From positions 2,847,847 to 2,911,846 of the forward strand of contig CM060107.1 in assembly GCA_030522415.1 (NCBI GenBank): DNA of 64,000 bases, written 5' to 3'. Shown piece after piece: positions 21,786-31,149 of the stretch. Below the pieces are notes generated by a model. It had not been told where the DNA came from. It ran no database searches and was given only the letters and a program-made list of their open reading frames with translations. Position numbers and translations under genes: made by a program. Within the stretch, counting starts at the first letter, position 1; each line of letters opens with the position of its first letter. The DNA is from Channallabes apus. Its lineage: Eukaryota; Chordata; Actinopteri; Siluriformes; Clariidae.

Positions 21786-24255
21786 TCAATTCCAGTTCTG
21801 TGGTCCCATCCAGGGACCTGCCCACTGATTCTGGGGCTGTACTTGTGTCCATGGTCCAGGAGGTTGTCTGGGGCCAGGAGGTCCCATATTCCCTCGAGGT
21901 GCTTGTGCTGCTCCATATGGCCCCTGAGGTTGGGGTCCATTTTGAGCCCATGACATTTGTGGACAATTTCTTCTAATGTGTCCTGCTCCTCCACACTGCC
22001 AACACTGCATGTCTCGAGTATTTGGGCCCATTTGCCCTGGGGCATTCATTCTGAATTGTTGTCTCCTTGGTTGCTGTTGATATGGTCCCCTTTGTCCCCT
22101 GCCTCCATAAGGCCTGGGGCCCTGTCCTTGCCACCTCATGGGTGGATTTTGTCCTTGTTGGTTTCCAGGGTGCACATACGTTGGAGGGGCATTAGCTGCT
22201 GCTGGTTGTGGTGTTTTCTGCACTGGTCCAGCAGGAGGCAGTGTTGTCGGATTTTCAGGAACCATTACTGCTGCTTGGACTTGACCTTTACCTTTCTCTT
22301 TTTCCTTTTTCTTTGCAGCTGTGAATTCCCCCAGTTGTATTTTGTGTAACTGGGTTGCGATTGACTCAGCAGTTTCTTTGACTTCCCTCTTCTTCTTCTG
22401 ATGTTGGTCCACATAGTGTACAATGTGTGCTTGAAATGTTTCCCATGGTAATGTGTTCAGCCCCACTACCCCTTCCAGGGCTGTTTGGACGTCCTGTGGC
22501 ATGCACTTTTTCAGCAACATTCGGAACAGGCTCTTACATGTATCTGTTTGGTCCCAGGAGCCTCCAGTTTCCTCTCTCCATTTTGTCTGGAAATCATTGA
22601 TGAATTTTACAACATTGTCATCTTCTCTCAGTGCCACTGATTCCAGTTTTCCTGGATCCATTTTGGTGGGATAGGCTTTTCGAAGGGCATCCCATATCCT
22701 GTTTCTGAGAGGCCCAAATGCTAGGGTGTCTCCTCTGTTCTGTCCTGTTAATGTATGCAGGTTAGCTTCATCCAGTATTTCTGTGGTTTTGACTTTCCCA
22801 ATTGTTTGTGCTAGAATAGCTTTTACATCTCCCAGTGCTAGGAGGTGTCCAGTGGTTTTTTCTTCAAACTGTGTTATCCATCTTTGTGCTCCATTGCACA
22901 AGTCTGGTAATTGATTGGCCAGGCCTGTCATATCCATGAATGACCATGGCACATATTGGTATCGACTTCCTTTAACAACAAGTGGGCATTGTCTACCTTC
23001 ATTGTGGTCTTCTAGGTCTGGCATTTGTTAATTAAAACTAGTGTATCTTTCATTTTCTCCTTCATCAGGCAGCATGTGTTGTTCGTCAAAACTGGTGTGT
23101 TTTCCATTTCTTCCTTTATCAGGCCAGGACGAAAGGACCTTCCAGCTCGATGGCATCTCTGATGCAAACGACTCTGTTGCAGCTTTTTTCGTTTTCTTTT
23201 CTGAGTTTTTTATGCGTCTGTCAATTCGATTTTCTATTTGACTGATCATCATCATCAAGGGCTTCACTGTCATCATCCTCTTCCTGTGTACTGGCATCTT
23301 CCCACTGATGTTTACTTCTGTATTGATCATTCCGTCGTGGTGTGCTTGTCTGTTCTTTTCTTTCCGTTCTCTTTCTTGCTTCTTTTTCAGATTCAATGAT
23401 CAGGTGCCCTTTAACTTTTCTTTTTACTGGTTCTTGTTGATCTATCTCGATTACCTCTTCTTCGGTTTCTGCTTCATCTCTGTCAGACTCACGAAGGGAT
23501 GTGTATGATTGTTCAGGATGTGACTTTATGCTGTTTCCTCTTTGCATGTTCTTTCCTTCCCAACTCTCCCGGGACTGCTTCCTTTTGTTGAGTTCCATCA
23601 TCCTTCTTTTAGACGTGACTTGTTGTTCATTTCTGAGTCCCTGTATTTCTGACAGGAATTTCACATTTTGTACTTTCAGTCTTTTAATTTCTCTTCCTCT
23701 ACCTTGCAGTTCTTTAGTTTCTCTTGACTCACGTGGTTCTGTTTTTCTTTCTCTGTTCCATTCCCTTTCGTCGTCATCACTTTGTCTGTGAGTCATTGAT
23801 TCTTGTTCTGTTTCTTCAAGTTGTCCGTCCATCCACTCAGAGTCACAGGACGTCACTTTAATCTGTCCCGTCACACGTCCTTCAAATCCCCATGCTTTTT
23901 TGTCTTGTTCCTACAGCTTCAGTTGTGGGTACATTCCCCCATCCCTCCGTTGCATGTGTTCCTCAGTGTATGGTGGTGGTCTCTCTAATTCTGAGTTTGC
24001 TTTTTCTTTCCTTGCTTTCTGAAACTTTTCTTTCCTGACTTCACTTTTTTCTGACTTCTGATCCTTTTTTCCTTCTTCAACTTGTTTCTGTCTTTCCTGT
24101 TCCTTTCCTTCATTTTCAAACCATTGTACTATTTCAAATTTTTTTCCTAATTTGACTCTTCCCTTGCTACCCTTTTCCTTAGTAGTGTGTCTGAGCATTT
24201 CTTTTACTTCCTTACAACATTCTTCATTAAAGGTTCCTTCTTTAGGCCATTGCAC
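21786..24255 (-). pseudogene. gag: Retroviral gag (MA, acidic linker, CA, NC)
   Basis: MA starts around 24255 with WPKEGTFN; no ATG lies in that frame after the upstream stop, so the true start is lost by a frameshift. A PPPY late-budding motif is at about 23979-23968. A long charged, coiled-coil-like region follows (23874-23221). CA (from about 23024) has the YVPWSF...LANQL region, and NC has one CX2CX4HX4C knuckle, CWQCGGAGHIRRNC (about 22003-21962), in Gln/Pro/Gly-rich sequence. Breaks: TAG at 23913-23911, a frame change within 23221-23396, and a stop next to 23028. The final TGA at 21788-21786 is probably the natural read-through stop. Confidence 0.82.
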
Positions 24256-24302
24256 ATCTCCTGATGTCCTGTCATGCCTTTCATTTTATCATACACTTTC
24301 TG

Positions 24303-24920
24303 ATGTACTTTTCATCTTCTTTATGTTTGGCTATAATTGACTATAAATATATAAATATAATTTGGCTATAAATCTCCCGTCTGGTCCAAAAGGTATTACC
24401 GTGAATTCGCTATTGTTATCAACCATCCACATATGACTCAGCACTACTGGACCTGTCTGTGTTCCTGATAATCTGTATCTTTTTGCTTTTCGGCCTTCTG
24501 CGTCTTCTTCTAAATATAATATATCAAAATCTGGGTATGTTTGCAGTGAGCGGAGTTAAACGTGGAGGTCCACCTAATCCTTCAAATTCAAATGTGCTAT
24601 TTATTACTTATAAACGAATCTCTTAGGAACTAACCCAAGGAAATAACTCATATCTTCATTCTAAAATATGATGTGAGAATTAAAGTGTGCGTGTCACAGT
24701 TAAGCTCTAATACGTCAGGTATTAACGAAAGCCTAAGTGTCCACTCTCCCTTATCACACTCTTTCACTAAAAGTAGATCCTTTCCCGGATTATTCAACAA
24801 CCATTTATTTGTTTCACTCTGATCTGACTCCGAAATTCTAAACTCCCGTTCACACTTAGTTAAAACTCCTTCTTCACTTATCTGCTCGTCCCAGTTAATT
24901 GCTCTAACTCCACTTATCAT
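24303..24920 (-). pseudogene. Broken leader ORF upstream of gag (unknown)
   Basis: An ATG at 24920 opens 90 codons (starts MISGVRAINW) to a stop at 24648. Further frame pieces follow in other frames to about 24303, including DILYLEEDAEGRKAKRY and TVIPFGPDGRF. Together they span about 200 codons of protein-like sequence with stops and shifts. I recognise no family. The order of short features (Trp, an Asp/Val pair, T-x-T near a Phe, then LEE..GR..R.LS, then PDG) resembles the accessory ORF after env, so the two might be related; this is a weak by-eye match. Epsilonretroviruses also have an ORF in this position. Confidence 0.4.
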
Positions 24921-26295
24921 CTGATCTCCTCTATTTGTTATATTTAATATTTTATTTTATGTGTAACCTAGGTGCATTTATTATTTTATGCACTATGTTT
25001 TCTGTTAATAGTATTGTGTCGTCGACTACACAAAAACGTAAAGGGTACCTTTCATATCTTACTTAAACTTAACGTCAATAACTAATATAAATAAATTATT
25101 TAATACTACTACTATGCTGGCACATTCACCACCTGTACCACTTTCGTGTCACAGGGGAAGCTTGTGTCACAGAGGAAGCTTATGTCACAGTGTGTTTGCA
25201 TGTCCAATAGCACATCACAGCTTACATCACAGACAAGACCTATGTCACAGTAAGCTCTATGTCTAATAACACTAATGCTGTATAACTTATAATCTATTCA
25301 TTATATTTTACACATAAACATAAATTCAACAAAAGACTTTACACATAAATATAACATACATTTAAAAGACACACATACAAGACATACAAACAACACATGA
25401 CACAAGCGCTTTTACAACAATTTCAAAAAATTTGGAGTACTCAGAACAATGTTTAACCATAAAAAAATTTATCACACAACCTGGGCCCAGAAAACTTCAA
25501 TACCACCTGTACGAATTTTCAAATGGCAATCACTTTATGTTCCCTAGCGATACCTCATACACATGGGTTCTAGCCCTAGGAAACTTGATTGCAGTACTGC
25601 TCCTAGCGATACCTCACACGAGTGGGTTCTAGCCCTAGGACTCGAGATTACAGCACAACCACCTACAGGACTTTTTCACAAGAAATACCTAAAAATCTGA
25701 AAAACACTTAAAAAGAACCTGCCCAGTTCCGCGTCTTAGTAACAGCTCACAAATCAGTGAGTTCTATACTCAGTGTCTTGCTACAGGACTTTTACCACCT
25801 GCCACGTCTGGGAAACGAATAAAATTCCCTACCTAGTGATTTGCAGGAATTTTTACCATCTGGGTCCAGCCCCACTTGTTGGCAATTCCTCATAAACACA
25901 GTGGCGTTACCTCAGATATCACACAACTTATAAAATAATAAAGAAAATATACAACAAAAAATCACACACAAAAAATAAAACAAAATGGAGATCTCCTAAT
26001 GTTTCATTACTTCATCCAGTCTTTTATATATCAGCAAAAACGCAGCAATTAATTGAAATATATCAATTAATTTGTCAATTCAATTTATACATTTTGGCAA
26101 CTTTAAAAATAATTGTGTTCAATATACCCTAGGAGTTACCTCTCCAGCTGGAAGCACGCACACTAACAGAACATGAAATTCTAATGCAGAAATTTGATCA
26201 AACAGGTTCTCTGCTTACCTTTTTTATGCCGGCATAAGTTGATGGTCTGTCAGCCCGCGAAGTCCCAGGTCCCCGGAGGGGCCCTCCGCGAAGGC
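24921..26295 (-). other. Retroviral 5' leader with short direct repeats
   Basis: Noncoding between PBS and the leader ORF. A roughly 57-bp direct duplication lies at about 25541-25655 (CCTAGCGATACCTCA and GGGTTCTAGCCCTAGGA in both copies). A second cluster at 25146-25250 repeats TGTCACAG with GAAGCTT. These could be RNA structure or packaging elements; that is a guess. The leader is unusually long for a simple retrovirus. Confidence 0.5.
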
Positions 26296-26315
26296 AATCG
26301 CAGTCGGGGTCACCA
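26296..26315 (-). promoter_or_regulatory. Primer binding site, tRNA-Trp type
   Basis: The minus strand reads TGGTGACCCCGAC then TGCGATT. The first 13 bases fit the 3' end of tRNA-Trp, the primer of avian sarcoma/leukosis viruses; the rest matches poorly. It begins 7 nt (TATTTCT) after the LTR end TCCACCA. Confidence 0.65.
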
Positions 26316-26481
26316 AGAAATATGGTGGATTTTTTATTCTCCCTACACCGAAGTTGCCCTAATTTAAAACATTAAACAAATACTGTAACTTGAATAAAGA
26401 AATCAAAGAAAGACTCTGGATTCCGTGCAGATCTAGATGAAGTAAGGATAAAATTTTATTGCAACAATAAAACAAAGTGAG

Positions 26482-26586
26482 TGTACCGAGGAGCTCGCCA
26501 CGTTCAGCAGGAACAGACATACACAACCCAATGTAGGCAAGAAGCTAGCGCAGATGGGTGCACACAGCTGCGCTACGGATTTCGGC

Positions 26587-26623
<37 letters not shown>

Positions 26624-27456
26624 ATACCCCATTTATTCATCAGTTATACAGCATATCCCTTTCTCTTGATACACTCATAACACGCACGCTGACTTGGTTA
26701 AAGGAGATGACTGTTAGTGTTCGGCGCGGCATAACCACGATGTCCTTACCGGATCTTCCGGGTTTTGTGACTGCGTGCATCAATGCGCGTCATCACCAAG
26801 GCATTAGGGGAAACCGAGTTCGGAGTGCTCGCAGGTTGTTATATGCGGTTTTCCCGCCCTGAGCATGCGCATTATGGATGAATCAGGAAAAGACATTCTG
26901 TGTATAACCAGAGGGGTGTACATGTACCTGTTTATCTTTAGGCAGTATTATCTGTTATTATTATTATTATTATTGTTATTATAATTATATGATAATTATA
27001 TGCATATTAATAATATTGTTAAAATACTATGCAATAGGACTTTGCAGACATGCTGTTTGTCTTACTGACTCTGAAATGTGGAAAAAGAGGGACAGTGTCA
27101 AATTTGGGAATGGTATGTCCCAGGGGCGGAGCCTCTTACATATAAGGCCATCGTCGACTAAGGCCAAGAGAGGTTGTTGTTTGGAGTAAGTGGAAGTGGA
27201 GTTTATTTTGTGGAAGTAAGAAAGCTGAGTGGGACCAAGTGTAAATTTTTGTATATATTTTGTAAATTATTATTTTGTTTCTTTCTTTATTTTTCCTCAT
27301 TTGTTTTTTGTACACGGTTTGGATCACTTGAGCACCTTCGCACAATAAACACCTTTCAGCACCAAAGTGCTATTGTTGCTATCTGGACTTGTTGCCAAGA
27401 TTTTGGGTAGAGAAAGAACCCCAAGTAGGGTGGTGACGCAACACCGCCACGCCTTC
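26482..27456 (+). mobile_element. LTR-like promoter insertion in R of the 5' LTR
   Basis: Flanked by GTGAG on both sides (26477-26481, 27457-27461); the 3' LTR at 3661 is the empty site. It starts TGTACCGAGG and ends CACGCCTTC, so one end is not the canonical CA. It has GGGGCGGAGC, TATAAGG at 27141, and AATAAA at 27344 in plus orientation, as a solo LTR would. (CA)n is at 26589-26620 and (TTA)n at about 26949-26975. The part from about 27214 is present again at 36942. Confidence 0.6.
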
Positions 27457-27788
27457 GTGAGCCAGTCCTGAAGATGCCTAAGCTGTGAATCAGAGCATCA
27501 CCAAGAACAGACTGACCTACTGTGACATAGGTGCCTTCTTTAATACTGTTTTTCAAGGGGCGGGACACTCATCTGGCCCCCTCATTTGCTCATTATTTTT
27601 TTTTCATTCCTCATCAAAATTTTCAACCAATAAAATTACATTTGCATTATACGTCATATACCTCGTCATCTGACTCAATTTTTTACCAAATTTGGCTTCC
27701 AATATAACTTATTTTCATTTCAAATTAGTTTCCATTATCTTTTCACTTTTTTTGTTCAACTTAAAAAATATTGGGGTCTTATGTCTGC

Positions 27789-27795
27789 TATAAAT
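27789..27795 (+). promoter_or_regulatory. TATA box of the LTR opposite-strand gene
   Basis: TATAAAT lies 45 nt before the ATG at 27840. Equivalent boxes are at about 3990 and 37524. It points away from the sense LTR TATA some 250 bp off, so the U3 could act as a divergent promoter. Confidence 0.5.
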
Positions 27796-27839
27796 TCTTG
27801 GTGCTTCTGCTTTACTCTACAGTTTTCAAGAGACAGGCC

Positions 27840-28381
27840 ATGGGTAAGCATCTTCTACATATTATTTTAATTATTTGTCTAAGTTTGTGACTTTTATTGT
27901 ACTTACGTATTTTTATTCTTATATTTTTATTCTTATAGCTAATCGCATTTGCACGAATGATCACCACGTCGCCTTGGACGACTCGGACAGCCAGAGCAGT
28001 CCGGCTCACAGTCCTACTGACTACACTCCTACTAAACCGGTCATGGACCGGGCCTCGGTGAGTTTTACTGAGGATGAGCCCGAGTCATCTGCATCGTTAC
28101 TGCAGTTCCTAGAGGAGACAGGGCTCACTTTTTCCAAGAATGTTGACCCCAAACCGGGTCCCTCTAAGAAGCCGCGTGCGGATAGCCCTTATCCATTTTC
28201 TTTTAGGCCTGTCCGACCTGAATCTACAACGCCAGCTCCACCTCTCTTAAAACCTGTTTGTCACGTAAGTGTTGGCACCCAGACCGATGTTAAAGTGTCT
28301 GTTGGTATCCAAACAGATTTTCCTTCCGCACCTGTGCCAAATCCAAATCGCGGCATTTCTGTTTCTATTTCCTTTCACTGA
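27840..28381 (+). CDS. LTR opposite-strand spliced gene, copy 2 (intact, 148 aa)
   Basis: Exon 1 supplies ATGG (27840-27843). The intron 27844-27938 runs GTAAGC to TTCTTATAG, and exon 2 is 27939-28381. The spliced length is 447 nt, so the frame is exact. The protein starts MANRICTNDHH, has an acidic Ser-rich stretch (DDSDSQSS, FTEDEPESS), a Leu-rich segment SLLQFLEETGL, an NLS-like PSKKPRAD and a Pro-rich stretch. Near the end come VSVGTQTD and VSVGIQTD ten residues apart, which match the TQT and GIQ[VT]D forms of the dynein light chain LC8-binding motif. It lies in U3, antisense to gag-pol-env. No known family recognised. A nuclear, LC8-recruiting regulator (as HTLV HBZ is an antisense product) is inference. 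Confidence 0.55.
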
Positions 28382-28530
28382 TTGTTAAATTAGTGTTGTC
28401 CTTCCTCACAGGAGGTTTTGCTAATTGACTTCTTATGCATTTTATTTTGCTACTGATGCTTACCCAGGCCCTGTGTGTTTTTTATACTTTTTTATGTTGG
28501 GCCTAATACTTTGTATTGTATAATATTCAC
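28382..28530 (-). repeat. U3 segment of the 5' LTR before the BEL insertion
   Basis: Continuation of the retroviral LTR, 3' of the opposite-strand frame. It ends with TTCAC (28526-28530), the left target copy of the BEL element. Confidence 0.7.
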
Positions 28531-28659
28531 TGTAAGTGCCATATCGCACTTGTTATGAATTTGTTGTTGTGACGGTTAACCCCTAGAGGGCGCCTAACGC
28601 CCGTTTTTGGTTTTGTAATTTATTTGTGTTTGCTAGTTAACTTCAGTTCCCAGTATGCA

Positions 28660-28698
28660 CCTCGGTCAGGTGACGTAAGAAGCTCACCTGAACCGAGG
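28660..28698. promoter_or_regulatory. Conserved LTR hairpin upstream of TATA
   Basis: CCTCGGTCAGGTGA pairs with TCACCTGAACCGAGG across a 10-nt loop, with one bulged base. The same hairpin is in the 3' LTR (about 31223-31261), at 40385-40423 and at 4940-4984. In the last, CCTCGG is changed to CCTCAG and its partner CCGAGG to CTGAGG, so pairing is kept. Confidence 0.6.
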
Positions 28699-28938
28699 GA
28701 AGACTAATTATGGTTTGTTTTATGTTTAGTATAAATAGCCTGGCTGAAGTTCAGTCAGGCGTCTAGCTTTTGTTATAGTTAAGTTTCAGTTTGTGTTTGG
28801 ATGTTTGTTTAATCTTTATTATGTTTAATAAAAGGACTCTAATTAACCGCCAGCTCGCTTCCTCCGCATTCATGCCACACACACACTCCAAGCGCAGACA
28901 AGCAGGGAATCATGACAGAAAGCTAGACCGTTCAAGTG

Positions 28939-29201
28939 GCATGGCGGAGGATTTTCCCCTGGATTATTTTTGGGGGGGCGCGAATACCATCTCGCCCGAG
29001 CTGGCGAACTGGCTGGAGGACAGCGAGGAAGAGGGGTTTGGTAGCTGGGAGTACTGCTGGTTGGAAGACGGCAAGATAGATCTGTTCCAGAGCTGGAGGT
29101 ACAACCAGCTGGCCAAACAGGAGCAGGAGCACGGCCGGGAGAGCAGCGAGGAGAGAGAGAGAGACGCCACAGAGCTGGGAGGGCTGCGGGCTCGCCGTTA
29201 G
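28939..29201 (+). CDS. Short first ORF of the repeat-ORF element
   Basis: The ATG at 28939 (MAEDFPLDYF), 21 nt after the 5' LTR, opens 87 codons ending GLRARR. It is acidic, Trp/Glu-rich (ANWLEDSEEEGFGSW) and not recognised. Phrases such as SWEY and LEDGK recur in the next ORF (SWEYSLLVEQENLLED), so both may come from one ancestral gag-like frame with a shift between them at 29202-29238. Confidence 0.5.
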
Positions 29202-29238
29202 GCGGACGCCATTCAGAGGCGACGCAGCGCGGGGTCAC

Positions 29239-31149
29239 ATGATTCCCCGCACCGGCCGGAAGAGAAGGGCGAGGAAGCCCAAGTACGGCGGTGACGCGGG
29301 GGAGAGAGAACCCCAGGCAGAGCAGCAGCACAAGGAGCTCATGTGGTGGATTCCGGAGCCGGAGCAGGTGAGAGAAATGCAGGAGCAGGTGAAAGAGCTC
29401 CAGCAGCTGATCCTCCACTTCCGGGATGGCCGCGAAGCGGTCTCGGAGCTTTCGCCTCCCTCGCCAATGCTTAGCAGCGAGGAGGACATGTACCACAGCT
29501 GGGAGTACAGCTTGCTGGTAGAGCAGGAGAATTTGCTGGAGGACAGCGTGGAACACGGCGAAGCAGAGTTCGGGCAAAGTGGGGAGAACTGCAGGTACGC
29601 CGAGGAGGCGGAGAGGCAGGAGGAGTTCTACAGGCAGTGGACTGAGCGCAATGAGGAGTGCATTCGCGACCTGCGCGAGCAGGTGCTGCAGCTCCAACTG
29701 CAGTTCGTCCAGGTTCGGGAGAACCAGCCTGTAATCCCGGAAGCGATCGCCCTCCCGGATCTGGACGATGCACTCCTCCACCGGCCACTGCCTGAAGCCG
29801 ACACGGAGGGAAACGCGCATGAGGTAGGCTGCTACGGGCAGTGGGCGGAGCTCAACCAGGAGCGCATTCGTGACCTGCGCGAGCAGGTGCTGCAGCTCCA
29901 ACTGCAGGTCGTCCAGTTTCGGGAGAACCAGGCTGTAGTCCCGGAAGCTATCTCGCTCCCGGATCTGGACGATGCGCTCCTTCCCCGGCCACTGCCTGAA
30001 CCTGTCACGGAGGACAGTGCGCTAGCGTGTCAGCAGCCGCAGTGCCATGCACCCGTTCTTCCGCCGCCTCCCGGCTTCGAGGACAGCGAGCCAGCGTGTC
30101 AGCAGCCGCTGTCCGACACATGTATTCTGCCGCCGCCTCCCGGCTTCGAGGACAGCGAACCAGCGTGTCAGCAGCAGCTGACCGACGCCCCTGTTCTGCC
30201 GCCGCCTCCCGGCTTTGAGCACGCTCCAACGCTGCAGTCGAGCGCCGTGCACGCTCCAACGCTGCAGTCGAGCGCCGTGCACGCTCCAACGCTGCAGTCG
30301 AGCACCGTGCATGCTCCAACGCTGCAGTCGAGCGCCGTGCACGCTCCAACGCTGCAGTCGAGCGCCGTGCACGCTCCAACGCTGCAGTCGAGCGCCCTGC
30401 ACGCTCCAGGGCCATCGCCGAGCGCACTGCACGCTCCAGGGCCGTCATCGAGCGCACTGCACGCTCCAGGGCCGTCGTCGAGCGCACTGCACGCTCCAGG
30501 GCCGTCGTCGAGCGCACTGCACGCTCCAGGGCCGTCGTCGAGCGCACTGCACGCTCCAGGGCCGTCGTCGAGCGCACTGCACGCTCCAACGCCTCCGTCG
30601 AGCGCAGTGACCGCTCCAACGCCTCCGTCGAGCGCACTGCACGCTCCAACGCCTCCGTCGAGCGCAGTGACCGCTCCAACGCCTCCGTCGAGCGCAGTGA
30701 CCGCTCCAACGCCTCCGTCGAGCGCAGTGACCGCTCCAACGCCTCCGTCGAGCGCAGTGACCGCTCCAACGCCTCCGTCGAGCGCAGTGACCGCTCCAAC
30801 GCCTCCGTCGAGCGCAGTGACCGCTCCAGCTCTGCCTCCGTCGAGCGCAGTGACCGCTCCAGCTCTGCCGCCGCCGAGCACGTCTCCAGCTCTGCCGCCG
30901 CCGAGCACGTCTCCAGCTCTGCCGCCGCCGAGCACGTCTCCAGCTCTGCCGCCGCCGAGCACGTCTCCAGCTCTGCCGCCGCCGAGCACGTCTCCAGCCC
31001 GGCAGCCGCCGAGCACGTCTCCGGGACTGTCACCCAGCCTCCTGGTCAGGAGGCCGAAGGTACTACTGTGGGGTGGGTTCCCGGGGCCTCCGGCGATGCT
31101 CCGGAGGAGCATTTCTTTGGGGGGGAGTACTGTGACGGTTAACCCCTAG
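29239..31149 (+). CDS. 636-aa repeat protein of the non-autonomous LTR element
   Basis: An open frame from ATG 29239 to a stop just inside the 3' LTR. The basic start (TGRKRRARKPK) is followed by two copies of a Glu/Gln/Leu-rich coiled-coil unit (CIRDLREQVLQLQLQ and RIRDLREQVLQLQLQ, about 29640-29800 and 29845-30005). Then come three copies of a PPPPGFEDSEPACQQ-like unit (30050-30215) and a long Pro/Ser/Ala array made of 10-residue (30-bp) repeats. I recognise no enzyme. The start plus coiled coil could be a Gag-like self-assembling part, the rest disordered. All frames on both strands in the array are open only because 30-bp units without stops repeat in phase. Confidence 0.6.
   Translation: MIPRTGRKRRARKPKYGGDAGEREPQAEQQHKELMWWIPEPEQVREMQEQVKELQQLILHFRDGREAVSELSPPSPMLSSEEDMYHSWEYSLLVEQENLLEDSVEHGEAEFGQSGENCRYAEEAERQEEFYRQWTERNEECIRDLREQVLQLQLQFVQVRENQPVIPEAIALPDLDDALLHRPLPEADTEGNAHEVGCYGQWAELNQERIRDLREQVLQLQLQVVQFRENQAVVPEAISLPDLDDALLPRPLPEPVTEDSALACQQPQCHAPVLPPPPGFEDSEPACQQPLSDTCILPPPPGFEDSEPACQQQLTDAPVLPPPPGFEHAPTLQSSAVHAPTLQSSAVHAPTLQSSTVHAPTLQSSAVHAPTLQSSAVHAPTLQSSALHAPGPSPSALHAPGPSSSALHAPGPSSSALHAPGPSSSALHAPGPSSSALHAPGPSSSALHAPTPPSSAVTAPTPPSSALHAPTPPSSAVTAPTPPSSAVTAPTPPSSAVTAPTPPSSAVTAPTPPSSAVTAPTPPSSAVTAPALPPSSAVTAPALPPPSTSPALPPPSTSPALPPPSTSPALPPPSTSPALPPPSTSPARQPPSTSPGLSPSLLVRRPKVLLWGGFPGPPAMLRRSISLGGSTVTVNP
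30218..31020. repeat. Coding 30-bp tandem array, four homogenised blocks
   Basis: Six units of the APTLQSSAVH type, six of APGPSSSALH, eight of APTPPSSAVT, then ALPPPSTSP units of 27 bp. Units inside a block are nearly identical and change abruptly between blocks, which indicates local expansion by slippage or unequal exchange. Length is a multiple of three throughout. Confidence 0.9.

Noticed and set aside
26554..26862. 102-codon frame across the (CA)n in the LTR-like insertion
   Set aside because: Driven by the microsatellite; not protein-like.
30218..31020. 30-bp direct repeats as a CRISPR-like array
   Set aside because: Units are contiguous with no spacers, in a eukaryotic coding frame. 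It is a protein repeat.
30005..31112. Long minus-strand open frames of 314 and 342 codons and other long frames across the Pro/Ser array
   Set aside because: The 30-bp units have no stop in any frame and repeat in phase, so every frame is open. Only the plus-strand frame continues into non-repeat protein-like sequence on both sides.
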